Shown piece after piece: positions 35,901-48,504 of a DNA stretch of 64,000 nt. The stretch lies in assembly GCA_012976225.1 (NCBI GenBank), contig JAAVVG010000012.1, forward strand, positions 682,001 to 746,000, read 5' to 3'. The position numbers were made by a program, and so were the translations under genes. The stretch comes from Golubevia sp. BC0850. Its lineage: Eukaryota > Basidiomycota > Exobasidiomycetes > Golubeviales > Golubeviaceae. Each line of letters opens with the position of its first letter. Positions within the stretch are counted from its first letter, which is position 1. Under the pieces are notes generated by a model that was not told the DNA's origin, ran no database searches, and saw nothing but the letters and a program-made list of their open reading frames with translations.

Positions 35901-36831
35901 AAAAGAAAAGGACCTGCTACTCCTGCACTCGAGACTTGAAAAGAGGAGAAATAAAGGGATTCGAGTGAGTGAGCTTCTGTCAGCTCTACCCCTTCCCGTC
36001 TTGTCCACGCTTCATCTAACCCCCCCCTTCTTTCGTCACCTTTGAATACCCCTGTAGTAGAAAGAGCTACTCACATTCACCAAAGATCATCAAGCAAAGA
36101 ACGACAAAAGGTAACATAGGAATAGGAGTACTATCACTCTTCTTATTGGGTAGCATACTTGGAACATGAGGTTTCACTTCCTCGTTTTCTGTAAAAGGAT
36201 CCTCATCTTGATTGATTCTTGGACCCGTTCCTTCCCTTCCATTTATACTTGTAGTTTTGAATCTCCTCAGATTCTTCCATCTACTGTCAGGAGGTCCACC
36301 TGTAGAAGAAGAGAAAGAAGTTCTATCCCTGTCTCTACCTGTGATAGCTATTGAAGCTCTCTTTAAAAAATTTGGAGTAGTTGAAGATTGAGAAGGTCGG
36401 TTTGAACGTTTGAAGGAGAAACCTCTTGGTCTGTTGGGGAGTCCAGTCGCAGAGGGAGATAGAATTGGTGGATTGGATCTTGAATCTGATCTGGGATGCA
36501 GTAGAGGTGAAGAAATTGATGCATCTGCTTCCGATGCTGCTTGGGATCGTGAAGAAGTTGAACGTGAAGACTGTGGTGCGTAAGGTGAAGTTGGAAGGTT
36601 CAATGTTCCAGGTGAAGGTCGAGAATTTGAAGTTGAATTTGAGGTTGAACCATAATCCTGTGTCATGGTCGGTTCCGGATGATCAATTAAAGGTGAAGTC
36701 TTAGAATTAGAAGTTGAAGATTGATCTGCGAAGTGGATGTGAGTTGAAGTTGAAGCAGCTGTGGCAGTTGCAGCTGGGATGGATGAGGAAGATGAGGATG
36801 ATGATGAGAAGGAGGAATTCAAAGGATCCAT
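32967..36831 (-). CDS. MFS transporter with very large central loop
   Basis: Six exons: 36831-36075, 35934-35836, 35684-35362, 35265-33417, 33308-33222 and 33112-32967, coding 1086 residues. The first ~235 residues are Ser/Thr/Pro-rich and disordered. Membrane segments then follow (PIPMLPFVVLCLMIFGE, AVFFFSQFLTSLLWSSIATRHGRR). The loop RHGRR after TM3 and GVAKGAVRDLTDETNEGRAY fit the drug:H+ antiporter-like group that includes yeast YCR023C and plant ZIF1. A cytosolic loop of about 400 residues, rich in Asp/Glu/Ser/Asn, separates the two six-helix halves. The second half resumes at FSLLPLVIIAQYGLMSLHSS. The substrate is unknown. Loop and N-terminus carry many Ser/Thr sites that could be phosphorylated. 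Confidence 0.86.
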
Positions 36832-38585
36832 GATTGATGAGTGAACTCTTTAAGTATTTGTTTATTCTAAGTTTGATCAATCTAAAAAGTGGTTTGATCC
36901 TCACCCTCAACCCACGACTTGGACTTGATTGAAAGTGAAAAGGAGGTGAGGTCAGGTGTGGGTTGCTCTCATCTATTCTGGCTGATTGTTTGTTTCACCT
37001 TGCCCCCCTTCGACGTTCTAAATCTGGTCTCCTTCTCTTTCGACTCCTTCAAGTATGCATATATATCCAGTCTTTGGAAAAATCCAAATCTATGTAGTCG
37101 AGGTCACATCGTCCATGAGGTGGAGCTTTTTAAACTCCCAGCAACTTGCCTTTCGGAAAGATCCGAAAACCCCTGAGATTTTCCGTCTTGCTCTCTCTAC
37201 ATCCTCTCTTTCATCCCTCTCTCCAGGTCGGGTTTCTCAAAAATAATCCTCAAAAGGAGCTAGCTTAGAAGAGCGGAGAAGCCGAGCTTATCTCGAAATT
37301 TCAATTGCTGCCCACGATTCTTCTCAGAGGGTTGTCCCTCTTTTTCTCTGACTCATCCTCTCAGAGGCAAGGAAGGGAGGCATATACTTGTCAAAAAGGT
37401 CAAAGGAGAGGAACCCCCCCCCCCCAAATGGAGAGGAGGTAGTGAAGAGTTACAATGTGCCACCTCCCACTCACACTCTTCTGTCTCATTCCTCAATTTC
37501 TCTCTATCTCTGAGGAGTTTGTCTGTAGAGTGAGATCTCAAAAGCTATGTACTCTTGCCTTTTTGTAGTGGTTCCTCACTTACAAACCTTTCAGTACTGG
37601 CGGCCAGTGCTGTCGGCCTTCCCGTTGCCTTGATGACAAAAGAGGAGTCTAAACGTTTCGCAAGATGGCCTTCAAGCTGGTATCAGACCACCTCTTACAG
37701 AGACTATATTCTTCGAAGTTCTGGAACTGATAGCTCGATTTTGGTCCGTCTACTTCCCCCTCGATATCGCTCGTCTGCCATACCCTATTGCCATCGACAG
37801 TGATCAGCACATGGCAAATTTGAGCTTCATCAAGTCTCTCTCGGAGAGAAAGTCCTGGACAGTAGTTTTAGGGATAGGCTCAAGTCGTTCTCTTTAGGAA
37901 TGCGGCTCTCTGACGGAATCGGAAAGAGAATCAAGAGGGTAGAGCGGATTCAAGGGGTGGAGGAGTTGGGAGACGAGAGTCTGAAGAAAGGCTTCGCTTC
38001 ACTTATGATTAGTTAACAGCTTTAGCTTAACATATCTGTTGCAAAAAGGTGATTTCTTAATTGATCCTGTTTCACCTCGGAAAAAATTGAGTGATCAAGA
38101 GTTTGACACAACCTTTCTTCTCTGCTTCTTCAATTCACCCTTCTGCACTTCTGGAGGGGACGCTTCGGTTTTTGGTGATCGAAAACACAAGCTACGAGGA
38201 ATCATAGCCACAGGAGATCTGGCTTTATTTGACCCGCTCGCAGAAGGAACTGAGTGAGTCTTGGTTTCTAGGGCCATCACCTCTTTCCCTGGCTATCTTC
38301 TTCAGAAGGCTGGAGGTGAAGTTGAACCTAAGATTGACCCTGGCAGCTCCAAGCTATATCTCGACTCGATATCGGTTCAAATTAGGGCGAAACTTCGAGA
38401 TCCGCTGAGAAAGAAAGGAAGACGATCTCAGACAGACAGAAATCTTCATGACCAGATCAGCGCTCACCCAAATTCTGAGGGGCCCGTGCCGCTCGGACCA
38501 TCCCTTCCTTCAATGGACGTCGATCAAGAAACTTCTTCTTCGCGAGCACATCATAGATTCGATTCTCCCTTCTCATCCCACCAAG
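36832..38585. other. Gene-poor stretch, possible coding remnants
   Basis: No gene model could be supported over 1.75 kb. The MFS promoter must lie at the left end. A run of 12 C is at 37414-37425. Between 37800 and 38600 several frames stay open for 60-110 codons, for instance ending KGFASLMIS near 38015 and a frame around 38040-38257. They close without matching splice sites, so I take them for chance frames or a decayed gene upstream of the F-box gene. Confidence 0.35.
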
Positions 38586-39577
38586 ATGATCAATGAATCA
38601 GCAGAACAGTCCAAAGATGACAAAAGCTCACAACTTCACTCAACAGTGGTTGCCTCAATCCCAGAGCTGATTCTTTTCATCTTCACCAAATTACCACTCA
38701 AAGACCTCAAGAGAGCTCAAGAAGTCAACCAACCTTTTCATCAATGTTCCACCTCTTTCTTCAACATCACCAAGCTTGGGCCTTTGCCACTTTCAATTTG
38801 GATCAAGAACATTCTACCTTACCTGCACTACAAATATCTCAAGAATTTTCAGAGGGTTTCTAGAAAGGCTAAAGATTTAATGATGTCCAAGGCGGATTCT
38901 CTCTTCTCCTCAACCTGAATACAGCTATTCGATCAAGTTAATACTCTAGAGAAGTCAGAGGACTTGGATTATCGTTTGGACCCTCTTCAAGAGTCCCCGT
39001 TCTGCCTTGGACGCCATCACGAATTCAGAGGTCTTGCAGTAGCTCAGCACCCTGCTTTAAGTTCCGAGCAGATAATGTGGGCTAGAGGAGAACCTATCAC
39101 AGAAGCTCGTTTCAGACTTTTCCTAAACAAGCCTCTATTAGGTTGCAAGGAGTCTACAGAGAACGCTACTAGGCCAGCGGTCTCAAGCTTGCTCCTGAAG
39201 GGAATGATTCTCCAAGGAGATCCATTTTTCAACAGTGATGAGAGCTTGTTGGAAGGGTCAATAGAGGATGAGGATGAATGGGAGAAGACTGAAGAGCACA
39301 CAGCTCAGGGTACAGGGCCAAGAGGTGCAGTCTCGGTCCTGGATATAATGAAAGCTGTGATTGGAGTCTGTGAGAAGTATCCACAATGTAAGTTCAAAAA
39401 GTTCCAGGAATGCAGAGGCTTGGAAGGTAGATTCTGGCCTCACTAAAAGCCTTAGTTAGCATCAAAGCACTGTTGGAGATCATGCTCTGATCTCCATGAT
39501 CTCATCTCGGACTCTCCATCACCTTCTTAACAGATGACTACGAACATTTTGGTCATGTCGGTGGTCCAAAGAAATGA
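38586..39577 (+). CDS. F-box protein, short
   Basis: Three exons in phase, 38586-38855, 38925-39426 and 39534-39577, coding 271 residues. The F-box reads VASIPELILFIFTKLPLKDL, then KRAQEVNQPFHQCS, near residues 18-50. A second F-box-like segment follows (LPLSIWIKNILPYLHYKYL). The rest includes RGLAVAQHPALSSEQIMW and an acidic stretch. The first intron (GTTTCT donor, TGAATACAG acceptor, 69 nt) has a weak donor. If it is not spliced, an in-frame TGA at 38916 would truncate the protein. The protein ends GHVGGPKK. There are few LRR-like units, so it is the most compact family member here. Confidence 0.55.
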
Positions 39578-40327
39578 TATATAGAAACTGGTGGGCGTCT
39601 TGTCATCCCTGAAGTAGACTGGCATACTTGAGGTGAGAATTCGCTACGTTTCTCGAAGAAAAGCCTGATGAAACAGAGTTGAAGGACCACTAATCCAGAA
39701 TTCCATCTCTTTCTTTTCGCTTCTTTTCATTGCTATCAGATTGCCATGTCTCAAGATCGGACTGCGAGGGTTTCTTCAGGAATCTGTTTCGGTCCATTCA
39801 AAAGCCTTTGATCTGTTGTCTCTTTACTTTTCCATAATCCAAACTCCTTTCTACTTTGACGTACGGCCTCAGGAAGAAAAACCGGTAGCCAGGTTTGGAC
39901 ATCAAGATGGCAATGTCCTACCCAAGTGTGTCGTCTTCCAATCTAATCGAGTGAAAGGCTATGGTTCTCTGCGATACTTGTGGGTTTTCGGATGATTGTC
40001 AGCTCTAGCGAAGTAGGAACTCACTTGAATCTCGCCCGAAGGAGAGTACAGAAGAGCAGATGAAGTAGAGGGTCCGGAAGAAGAAGCCGCGATGAAGTGG
40101 GCCGCGGTGGAAGTTTGGGAGAGTTTGGTAATCTCACTTTTACTCACTTCTCTCCCATCCAATCGCTCGATAACCTTCTTCGGAGTGACTCCAGTGTAGT
40201 TCCAGTTCAAGATTAGGGAGCAGCCTCAAGTTCAAGAAGGAGGAGAGTCACAACCAATCAAGCATTAGCCGCCTCTTCTCCCCCAAACCAATCCAATCTC
40301 ACATCTCTTCTACTTTGATTCTTCATC
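39578..40327. promoter_or_regulatory. Intergenic with LCB2 promoter; possible small minus-strand exon
   Basis: A minus-strand frame at 40210-39959 (VTPKKVIERLDGREVSKSE, later SPSGEIQ) carries two GTGAGT donors. It looks like exons of a small gene divergent from LCB2, but I find no ATG that opens it. Otherwise no gene was seen. Confidence 0.3.
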
Positions 40328-43216
40328 ATGCCATCTTTAAGATCTAAAAGAGATTCATCGATCGGATTGACTCCTGAGCCTGAATCTATATCATCTTCGT
40401 CCAATTCTTCACCATCTCTAGTCTCCAAGCTGACACCATCAAAATCAAAAAGGAATTCCTTCTTCTCAAGATCTTCTCCTTCACCATCACCTTCTCAAAC
40501 TAAAGCACTAGCACCAAAATCATCTTCATCTCCATCTCCATCGACAATCGTATCGAAAGCATTACCAACAGTAGAACTGAACGGTCAAGCTCATCCAGTT
40601 CAATCAAGAGAAGAAGCAGGTCAAACTGAAGTCTTCAGCGGATATGAATCAGCAAAGAGGGATTTGAATGGAATGAATGGATTGATATTGAACGGAAGTA
40701 AAAATGGTATTGTTCATTTAAACGGAAACGGAATCGGAAAGATGGAGGAAGGGGAGAGTCCACCAACTTCTCTACCACCAAGCATGACAACTGGTTCAAC
40801 CTCAACGTCAGCTTCAATAGAATCCTTAGAGTCTATCAAGAACTCAAATGACAAGACTTTACGAATGAAGATTTCAAGATCTTTGGCTTCAAATGAAAAG
40901 GAAGCATTACTTCAACCTGTAGCTCAGACCATTCCTCCTCCAACTTCTCATTTCTCTTCTTCAGATGGAACCGCTCTGTTACATGAAGAATTCGGTTATT
41001 GCTCAAATGAATCCTACAGATATACTTCTGAACACAGATTGGGAGATTCTTTACCAAGTCCAATCGAAGAAGAACCTTCTTATTTCATAGTTCTATCCAC
41101 TTACATTTCCTATCTGATTTTGATAGTCATAGGACATATGCGTGATTTCTTCGGAAAGCGTTTGTTTCCTGCTTCCTATCATCATCTAGTTGAAACCAAC
41201 GGTTACGCTGCTTTGAACAGTGACTTCGATTCTTTCTACACTAGGTGCGTCGACTTTGAGTAAAACGCAGAATGTCGTGTCCCCTCGCCTCTTCTCCTCT
41301 CTGACCTACCCTCCTCTTTCTTGGTGATGCCTTTTTAGACGATTGAAGGCAAGGTTAGATGATTGTTTTTCCCGTCCTGTGACTGGAGTCTGTGGAAGAA
41401 CTGTGATGACTCTAGATAGAACTTCAGACGATTATTTTGAATCCTTCAAATTGACTGGTCAAAAGACCAGAGTTTTGAACGTCAGCGCTTATAATTACCT
41501 AGGTTTCGCTCAATCTCATGGAGGTTGTGCTGATTCTGTCGAAACTGCTATTCAGAAGTATGGAGTCTCAAGCTTTTCATCAAGACTCGGAGTGGGATCT
41601 CTAGATTTACATCATCAAGCTGAAAAATTAGTAGCCAAGTTCTTAGGAAAAGAAGATGCTGTGATTATTTCTATGGGATTTGCTACTAATTCTACTACCA
41701 TTCCTGTTCTCTCTGGTCCTGGAACTTTATTGATCTCTGATGAATACAATCATTCGAGTTTGAGATTCGGTGCTAGATTATCTGGAGCTAGTATTAGACA
41801 GTTTAAGCATAATGATATGAATGAGTTGGAGAATTTGTTGAAGGAATGTATTTCTCAAGGAATGCCAAGGACCCATAGACCTTGGAAGAAGATTTTGTTG
41901 CTGGTGGAAGGTCTTTATAGTATGGAGGGAACTTTGGTCAATCTTCCAGAAGTGATGAGGTTGAAGGAGAAGTATAAGGTAAGTTTGAAGAGACAAATGC
42001 GTGGCTAAACACCATAAGAGGGCGCAGCAAGGCTCGAAAGACCCGAAGAAAGAACTGAAGAGAGGAAGCGGAGAGAGGTCAAAGTTCGGTCGGCGAGGGG
42101 AAGAAGTCAAGCCATCTTAGGCCTTCGATTCTACCTAACTTTGAGTCATCTCGCTGACATCATCCCCCGACGTTTTTTCCCGCACAGTTCTATCTCTACG
42201 TCGACGAAGCTCATTCCATCGGAGCAATTGGAAGAAGAGGTCGTGGAGTGTGCGATTACTTCGGAATCGACCCATCGAAAATCGACATTCTGATGGGAAC
42301 CTTCACCAAGTCTTTCGGAGCTGCTGGAGGTTACATTTCTGGATCCAAAGTTCTAATGGATCGTATTCGTCTAGAGAATCACGCCAACGTTTATGGAGAA
42401 ACCCTTGCACCACCAGTCTTAACTCAGATCATCTCCTCGATGTCGTCGATCATGGGAGTCGGAAACGATCCCGCTGAGACTGCTCTTCTCCCTCCTTGGA
42501 TCAAGTTGCCTCAGAATCTGCTAGACGGAAGTCAAGGGAAGGACAGATTAAGAAGATTAGCTTTCAATTCTAGGTATTTGAGTAGCGGCTTGAGGAAATT
42601 GGGATTTATCGTTTATGGCCACCGGGATTCCCCTATCGTTCCTCTCCTTATCTTCAACCCAGCTAAAAGTGAGTGGAAGCATCCTGATTCAACCAATTGT
42701 CGCTTCAGAAGGTTCAAGAAGCGAACGTTCAAGAAGCTCGATCTCGGGAAGACTTGTTTGTTGACAACCCCCTCCCCCCCTTCACGTCTTCTCTAAACAG
42801 TGCCCATGTTCAGTAGAATGATGCTAGATCGTCAATCCTCTTTACCGCCTCATGAACGTAGAGCCCTCAAGATCACTTCTACGTCCTCCGAAGAAGAACT
42901 CTCAGAGCAAGAGAAGGAGGCGATGGCCCTAGAGACCAAGACTCTCTCCGATCCTTCTTCCGATCGAATCAATAACATTGCGACAGTAGTGGTAGCCTAC
43001 CCAGCCACCCCATTGATCAGTTCTAGGGTGCGCTTCTGCTGTTCGGCTAGTCACACGAAGGCAGACATAGATGAAGTACTGAGCGCAGTCGACGAGGTTG
43101 GTGGGCTCTTAGACCTTAAACTTGGAGATGGTGGGCCTGGTGGAAGGTGGAATCTAGAAAAGGTCATTGAGAATGCAGTCCAATTGGTTCATTGGAATGG
43201 AGAGGACATTATCTGA
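40328..43216 (+). CDS. LCB2: Serine palmitoyltransferase subunit 2
   Basis: PLP-dependent subunit that condenses serine with palmitoyl-CoA, the first step of sphingolipid synthesis, in the ER. Four exons: 40328-41244, 41339-41978, 42188-42668 and 42801-43216, coding 817 residues. Core text: [38 protein letters not shown], the [20 protein letters not shown] block, and the PLP-lysine motif [17 protein letters not shown] membrane segment ([19 protein letters not shown]) lies near residue 265. The first ~240 residues are a Ser/Pro/Asn-rich extension, so the protein is clearly longer than the ~560-residue yeast Lcb2. A Ser/Glu-rich insert follows MPMFSRMML near the C-terminus. LCB1 is not in the window. 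Confidence 0.95.
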
Positions 43217-43786
43217 GGGAAAACGGGAATGGGAGCAGAAGGGTTGGGAGGTGCTAGCACTCAAGTCTCCCGCTTCTTCTTTCTTCCTCAATCTTTTCAG
43301 ACAAACCCCAAAATCAGAAAACCCAAATTAAACAACTTCTCTGAATCAGTCAAGCAAAGCTTCCAGACAACTCCTCAAAAAGCAAACTAAAAAACAAAAA
43401 CCCGCAACTTTCTCACAAAGGAACAACTTCAACGCTTCATGAACGCTTTTTGCTTCCTAGATCTCTTCTCTTTGTAATGATTCCCCCCATTTTATCTGTC
43501 TGCCTTCTTCACATCTTGACTTTTCCCTCCTGGTTCATCTCTTCGGAACTCTTCTAGACGAAGGAGATCCGCGAGGCTTGACTTCCTCGCCCCTTTTCTT
43601 TTTCTCCAAACACTTTTATTTTTGATTTCTCTTTTTCTTTCACATTTCCATAATCTCATATCTTTCTCTTGCATCTTTCGAGACTGAAAATTGAAAATCG
43701 GGTGGCAATCTTTTCGGCGGTGGCTGGTCGCAGTGTTGCTTGGACCTATCTCTCTTTCTTCCACCAACGCATCGCCATCATCTTGA
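43217..43786. promoter_or_regulatory. Intergenic with NBS1 promoter
   Basis: AT-rich 3' flank of LCB2, then a pyrimidine-rich block (43560-43780) just before the NBS1 start. A minus-strand frame across 43492-43860 is the mirror of this tract and not a gene. Confidence 0.4.
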
Positions 43787-46700
43787 ATGTGGTTCCTAAC
43801 CGTTTCTTGGCCAGATCCAGGAATTAAGGATTCAGAACTCAGAGGTGAGTAATGCTTCAAAGCAAATCAGAGCTCAGAGTAATCAGCAGCACTAATCCAC
43901 CCTTCATGTCCTCCTTACAGCTGCTAGAAGATACCTTCTCCCTACTTCTTCAACCTTCAGGTTTTCCAGAAACTCAAAAGGAACTGGTTCAGATGCACCA
44001 AACTTTCTAATCCCCCACAAAGCCATCTCATCCAAAGCTGGAACTTTGACAGTTGGTGATTTCGATCCTTCCTCTAATCCAAATGACCCAGGGACGATTC
44101 CTCCTATAGAATTCGAATGTAGAAAAGAAGGTACCATCATTGCTCGTTCAGGAAAGCAACCTGATGGAGAGAAGTGGAAGGAAACGAATGAAGAACTGTT
44201 GGCAGAGTTGGAAGACGCCAATGCTGAGAACTTCTTCATCAATGTGAATGAAGTCAAACCAGACGATGCCGTAGGAATGAAAGTTGGAGATAAGACTCTT
44301 CTTGAAAGTGGAGATGTCATTTACTTTTCTCCGAAGTCCGTTGGAATGTGAGTACAAGCGAAGGAGGAGGACAGACTGAGGTGCTGCAATGGAGTACGAC
44401 TGAGCTAAAGGGATCGGCGGAGAAGTTGGTCAAGATTGTTGTCTACTGTCAGAAATGTATTTGAAGTGCATTGGAGATGTTGAACGGCATTGGAGATGTT
44501 GAACCAGAGGAGCGCTGCCCTGTCATCCCTTCTCACTGACGCCACTCATTCCTCCTCCCCTTCCTCTACTCTATCAGACTCGAATGGGTCCCTCTAGCCT
44601 TCTTATATTGCAGTAAAGAGACTTCTGTTTCTGCTCTAGAATCAACCGACGATCTCCCAAAGGATGTTCTGAAAACTGCCGGAATCTATCTCAAAATCCA
44701 AAAGAATGGAGTTCCAAACGGATACACTCATTTCGTTTCTGAAGCCGTCACCTTAGCTCATTCAAACCTAGAAGCCTGTATTAAAGGCTGTGCTTTCGTC
44801 AAGCCGAAGTTCTTGAAACAGCTCCTAGAACAGACGAACGAGTTGTTAGAGACCAACAAGGAACTGATTAGAGATGAGAAAGAGGTTGGAATCTCAATGA
44901 ATTATCAAAGTTTCAAATTTCCAGACTTCAAGAGTAACCATGAACTTGGACATCATAACGATCAAGAGCTGGAGAAGACTTTGGAATTAGATACCAAGAA
45001 TGCTGTTATTGCAGGGAAAGTTAGAGATAAGATTCTGGTTGGGGCGACTTTTATGTTCTTCTTGGCTCTCGGATGCAGTTCTAAAACGGAGAAGTCTGTC
45101 AGTTCCTTAATTTAAGTGCGAGCTACTAGAAATACTGTTCTCATCACGACTCTAATCGACATTTTCTTCCTCCTCGCTCTTCACAGGCTCGTAACTTTGC
45201 CTCAATCATAGAGCAATTGGGAGGAGTAGTCCACATTCGTGAAGAAACCACTCCGATCGCAGGTTCCGCTGAGGCAAAGAAGATCCTTCAACCGATTCAA
45301 AAGGAAGCCTTCAACAATTTCCAGCAACACAGAAAGAAGTCGAGACTTCAAATCGGTTCGGAGTCAGATTCTTTGATTCTGATCACTGTGCTTCCCGCTC
45401 TTGTAAAGGAAAGAACTGAGGACTCGAACAATACCTGGGTATTTTTGATAGACGCCATCAATCAGTGAGTATCTCCAGAGTTCCTCCCCGTTCTCAAGAC
45501 CCTTCGAGCGTCTTCTCGAACTTCTTCCAACCTTTCGTTCTGTTTCTGATATCATCTGCCGTCTGATCGACCACCTTCTGCTACTACAGACTTGGAGCTC
45601 ACGATCTAGGACACTCTCCTTGGAAGCCTCTCTACCGTAGCATTGCTACTGAGGATTTGAGTTTGCTTCGGATTCGTACGCCAGCGACTGGAGCAGATGC
45701 AGAAGCTCTTCCTGAAGCGGGACCTTCGGGAGCACGCTCGGGAGTAGAAGCGACTGCCGATCAACCTCAGAGAACGGCTGAAACTGAGAAGGTTGCAGGT
45801 GATGGACCTACTCAAGACGTACCGATGAATGACGCTACAGCTCCTCAAAAAGCCGCTCCTGCTCCAACTCCTCTTCGTCGCCGTGCTCGAACCAACAAGG
45901 TCGACAGTGGACTAGATGCCATTCCCTCAAGTGGAACTGAAGGTGGACCTCGAGCTCAAGCACCAACTGCTTCTTCCGAAGCCCCTCTTTCGAGTCGTTC
46001 AGCTCCTCTCAAACGTAGAAATCGTACAGGTCAAGATGCGACAGTCACTTCTTTGTTCGCTGGAGTCTCTTCGAAGGAGCAGAGTGCAGCCGGAACTTCG
46101 ATGAAAGGAGGCGCTTCGCAGCCTGAGAGCACTGCTCAAAGGCTACTCAGAGAACAAGAAGAGAGGGAAAAGTTGGAAGCTACTGGAGAAAGTATCGAAA
46201 GCGAGATGGTGGAGACGAACGTTGAGAACTCTGCTTCTAGAAACAAAGCCAAGACTAGGCATGAAAATGGAAAGGCTCTTCAAACCGTTGGAGAAGACAA
46301 GGAGATGCAAGTCGATTCTGGAGTTCCAAACACCTCAACCTCAAGGAGGAATGAGAAGAGTGGCAATGGGAAGAACAAGAGAAGAGCTGAAGATGAATTC
46401 GAAGCCGACGAAGAGGAAGAAGAACGTCAAGAACCATCTGCTGCTGGGAAACAAGCTTCCTCCAGAAAACGCAGAGAAAACGAAGTCAACAATCCTTCTC
46501 ACCCTTCAAACACAGGTTTGACAATCGAAGCTCTTCCAAGCAGAGGAGCTCAAGATGGTCAACAATATCAAGACAAAGGTTTTGTAGAGGCTTTGAAGAC
46601 TAGAGCCAAGACTGCTAGATCACTGGACAAAGACAATCTCGACAGAGACTTCAATAAACTCAAACTTTCGAAGGGGAAGCTAGACGAAGCTAATAAGGTC

Positions 46701-48045
46701 GAAAAAGATGAAGCTTACGAAGAATGGAGGAAGATGTCGGACGCCGAATTCGCTGAGCTGCCAAGTATCAATGGGAATTACATTCAGGTCGATGTGATTC
46801 CGTTGGTAGTGAACAACAGAGAAGGTACGAGGTTCGATGGGAGTAAATATGTAGATGGTAGATTGAAAGGTGAAGTGAAACCGGAATGGAACAACAGAAT
46901 GAATTACAAGAAGTTCAAGAAGGTAAGTGAAGAGAACGGTTGGACAGAAGTGATCGATTTTGTTCGAATGGCTACTGATGCACTCCGGTTTCCTCCCTTT
47001 CCCTTTCCCTTCTCTTTGCACTCTCTAATTTTCAGCCTAAGAGCGAGGAACGTGCTCCTCCTGTCCAGATGAGTCTATCGGAAGTCCACGACTACGGTCT
47101 CGGTCCAGGTGAGTTTGAGCTAACAGGTGAGTGTTCCTCTCTCTTCGCTTCTAGCTCACACAATTTCTTCGCCTTCTGATCTTGCTTCCCGAAAAAACAG
47201 GCTATGGCTCTCGTCCCAGACCCAAGGCTGCTGCTAAGAACGACGAAATGGATCAAGATGGTTTGGACGAAGAAAACGGAGCAGCTCTTGAGAATTCAGA
47301 TCAAGAAGACGACAAACTCGCTCCAACCAATCGCAACACCTCTAGAACCAAGTCAAGCGGCAAAATCACTCAGAGTTCAACCGCAGCCAAAGGCAAAGGA
47401 GTCGTTCAATTGGATTGGTCGGAAGAATCAGGTTCTGATCAAGATTTAGATGAGAGTCTCGGATCTGCCACTGCTTCAAGAAGCAAAGGTAAAGGAAAAG
47501 CCAAAGCTGGCAAACCTCAAACAGTCGCTCAAAAGAAGAAAGCTGCAGCAGATGCCAAGAAGGCCAAATCAAAGCCAAGTGGAATTGGAAAGGGGAAAGG
47601 GAAGAAGAAAGTGATTGATTCAGGCGAGGACGAATTAGACGATTCAATCTCAGAATCAGATCAAGATGAGCCTGACATGAATCTAGATTTGGATTTAAGT
47701 GATGAAGAGGAAGACGATTTCTCTTTTGTTAAGCCTAAGAAGAGAACAACTCGCAAATCTCCAGTCGCCACGTCCAAAGCAAAAGCTTCAACTTCTAGAA
47801 TTGCTTCCGGCTCGAACTCTCGCCGTACAAGTAAATCCCCTGCTCCGAAAGGAAGGAATTCCGGTTCTTCGACTCTCAAAGCTTCTTTCGAGATGGATTT
47901 GGATGACGAAGGAGATTCTCAAGCAAGTGGAAGAAGGGTTGGAAAGAGAAAAGTCGACCGTATGATCATCGATGATGATGAAGATAGTGATGATGATGGG
48001 AACTTTGGTGGATTCGACAACAAGACTTCAAAGAGAAGACGTTGA
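43787..48045 (+). CDS. NBS1: NBS1/nibrin, MRN complex subunit
   Basis: Regulatory subunit of Mre11-Rad50-Nbs1, which senses and processes double-strand breaks and recruits ATM/Tel1. Seven exons: 43787-43844, 43921-44347, 44578-45097, 45187-45464, 45590-46922, 47036-47108 and 47201-48045, coding 1177 residues. The N-terminus starts MW and continues into an FHA-like domain (RRYLLPTSSTFRFSR, HKAISSKAGTLTV, LLESGDVIYFSP), as in human NBS1. Tandem BRCT-like segments follow (YTHFVSEAVTLAHSNLEA, ARNFASIIEQLGGVVHI). Residues 550-830 are disordered. The Mre11-binding motif NYKKFKK ends at residue 872, matching human KNFKKFKK. The extended tail is Lys/Ser/Asp-rich and ends DNKTSKRRR; human NBS1 also ends in KRRR. 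It is longer than the human protein (754 residues). Confidence 0.85.
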
Positions 48046-48504
48046 GGAAAAAATGGTCGAGAAATAAGATGGGAAGACGTGACTTTTCCCTTCATTTCTG
48101 AAGCTCCAATGTACTCTATTCACGCATGATTCACGAACAACTAACTTCTCGATTGAGGGACAGAGTGGTGAATGACCGCTGGAAGTTTGGGGGAAGTTCA
48201 TTGAAAGACGCGCTTACACGTTGCAGAAGAAGATTTTGGATCCCTTTACTTGCTCCACCCAAACACATCTCAATTTCCATATTCCTCAAGCCTCAAACAG
48301 GAAAATCAAGAACTTCATCAACTTCAACGCATTTTCAAGGGGTGTTTCAATAACTCTATTCCCACGTGACTGGCGTCACAAGGCGTCATAAGGCGTTTGG
48401 CCTACGGCCAAGGAATTCAACCGAGTTCTTGTGCTCTTTCCTTACAGAAAGGTCTTATGGTTCTATTGATGTTCCATCTCCCCTTCTCTCATCTCTCAAA
48501 ATCA
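48046..48504. promoter_or_regulatory. Intergenic with RING-ligase promoter
   Basis: 459 bp in tandem arrangement. Near 48370-48410 there is a short cluster of GGCGTCA/GGCGTT repeats and a palindrome TTGGCCTACGGCCAA. No gene was seen. Confidence 0.4.

Noticed and set aside
37555-38596. A gene upstream of the F-box gene at 38.6 kb
   Set aside because: Several frames of 60-110 codons exist but none could be joined by phased splice sites or linked to a family.
38586-39577. TGA read as an amino acid (recoding)
   Set aside because: The in-frame TGA at 38916 is removed by a 69-nt intron in correct phase. Other genes here use TGA as a normal stop.
43492-43860. Minus-strand 122-codon frame
   Set aside because: It overlaps the first exon and promoter of NBS1 on the other strand and arises from the pyrimidine-rich leader.
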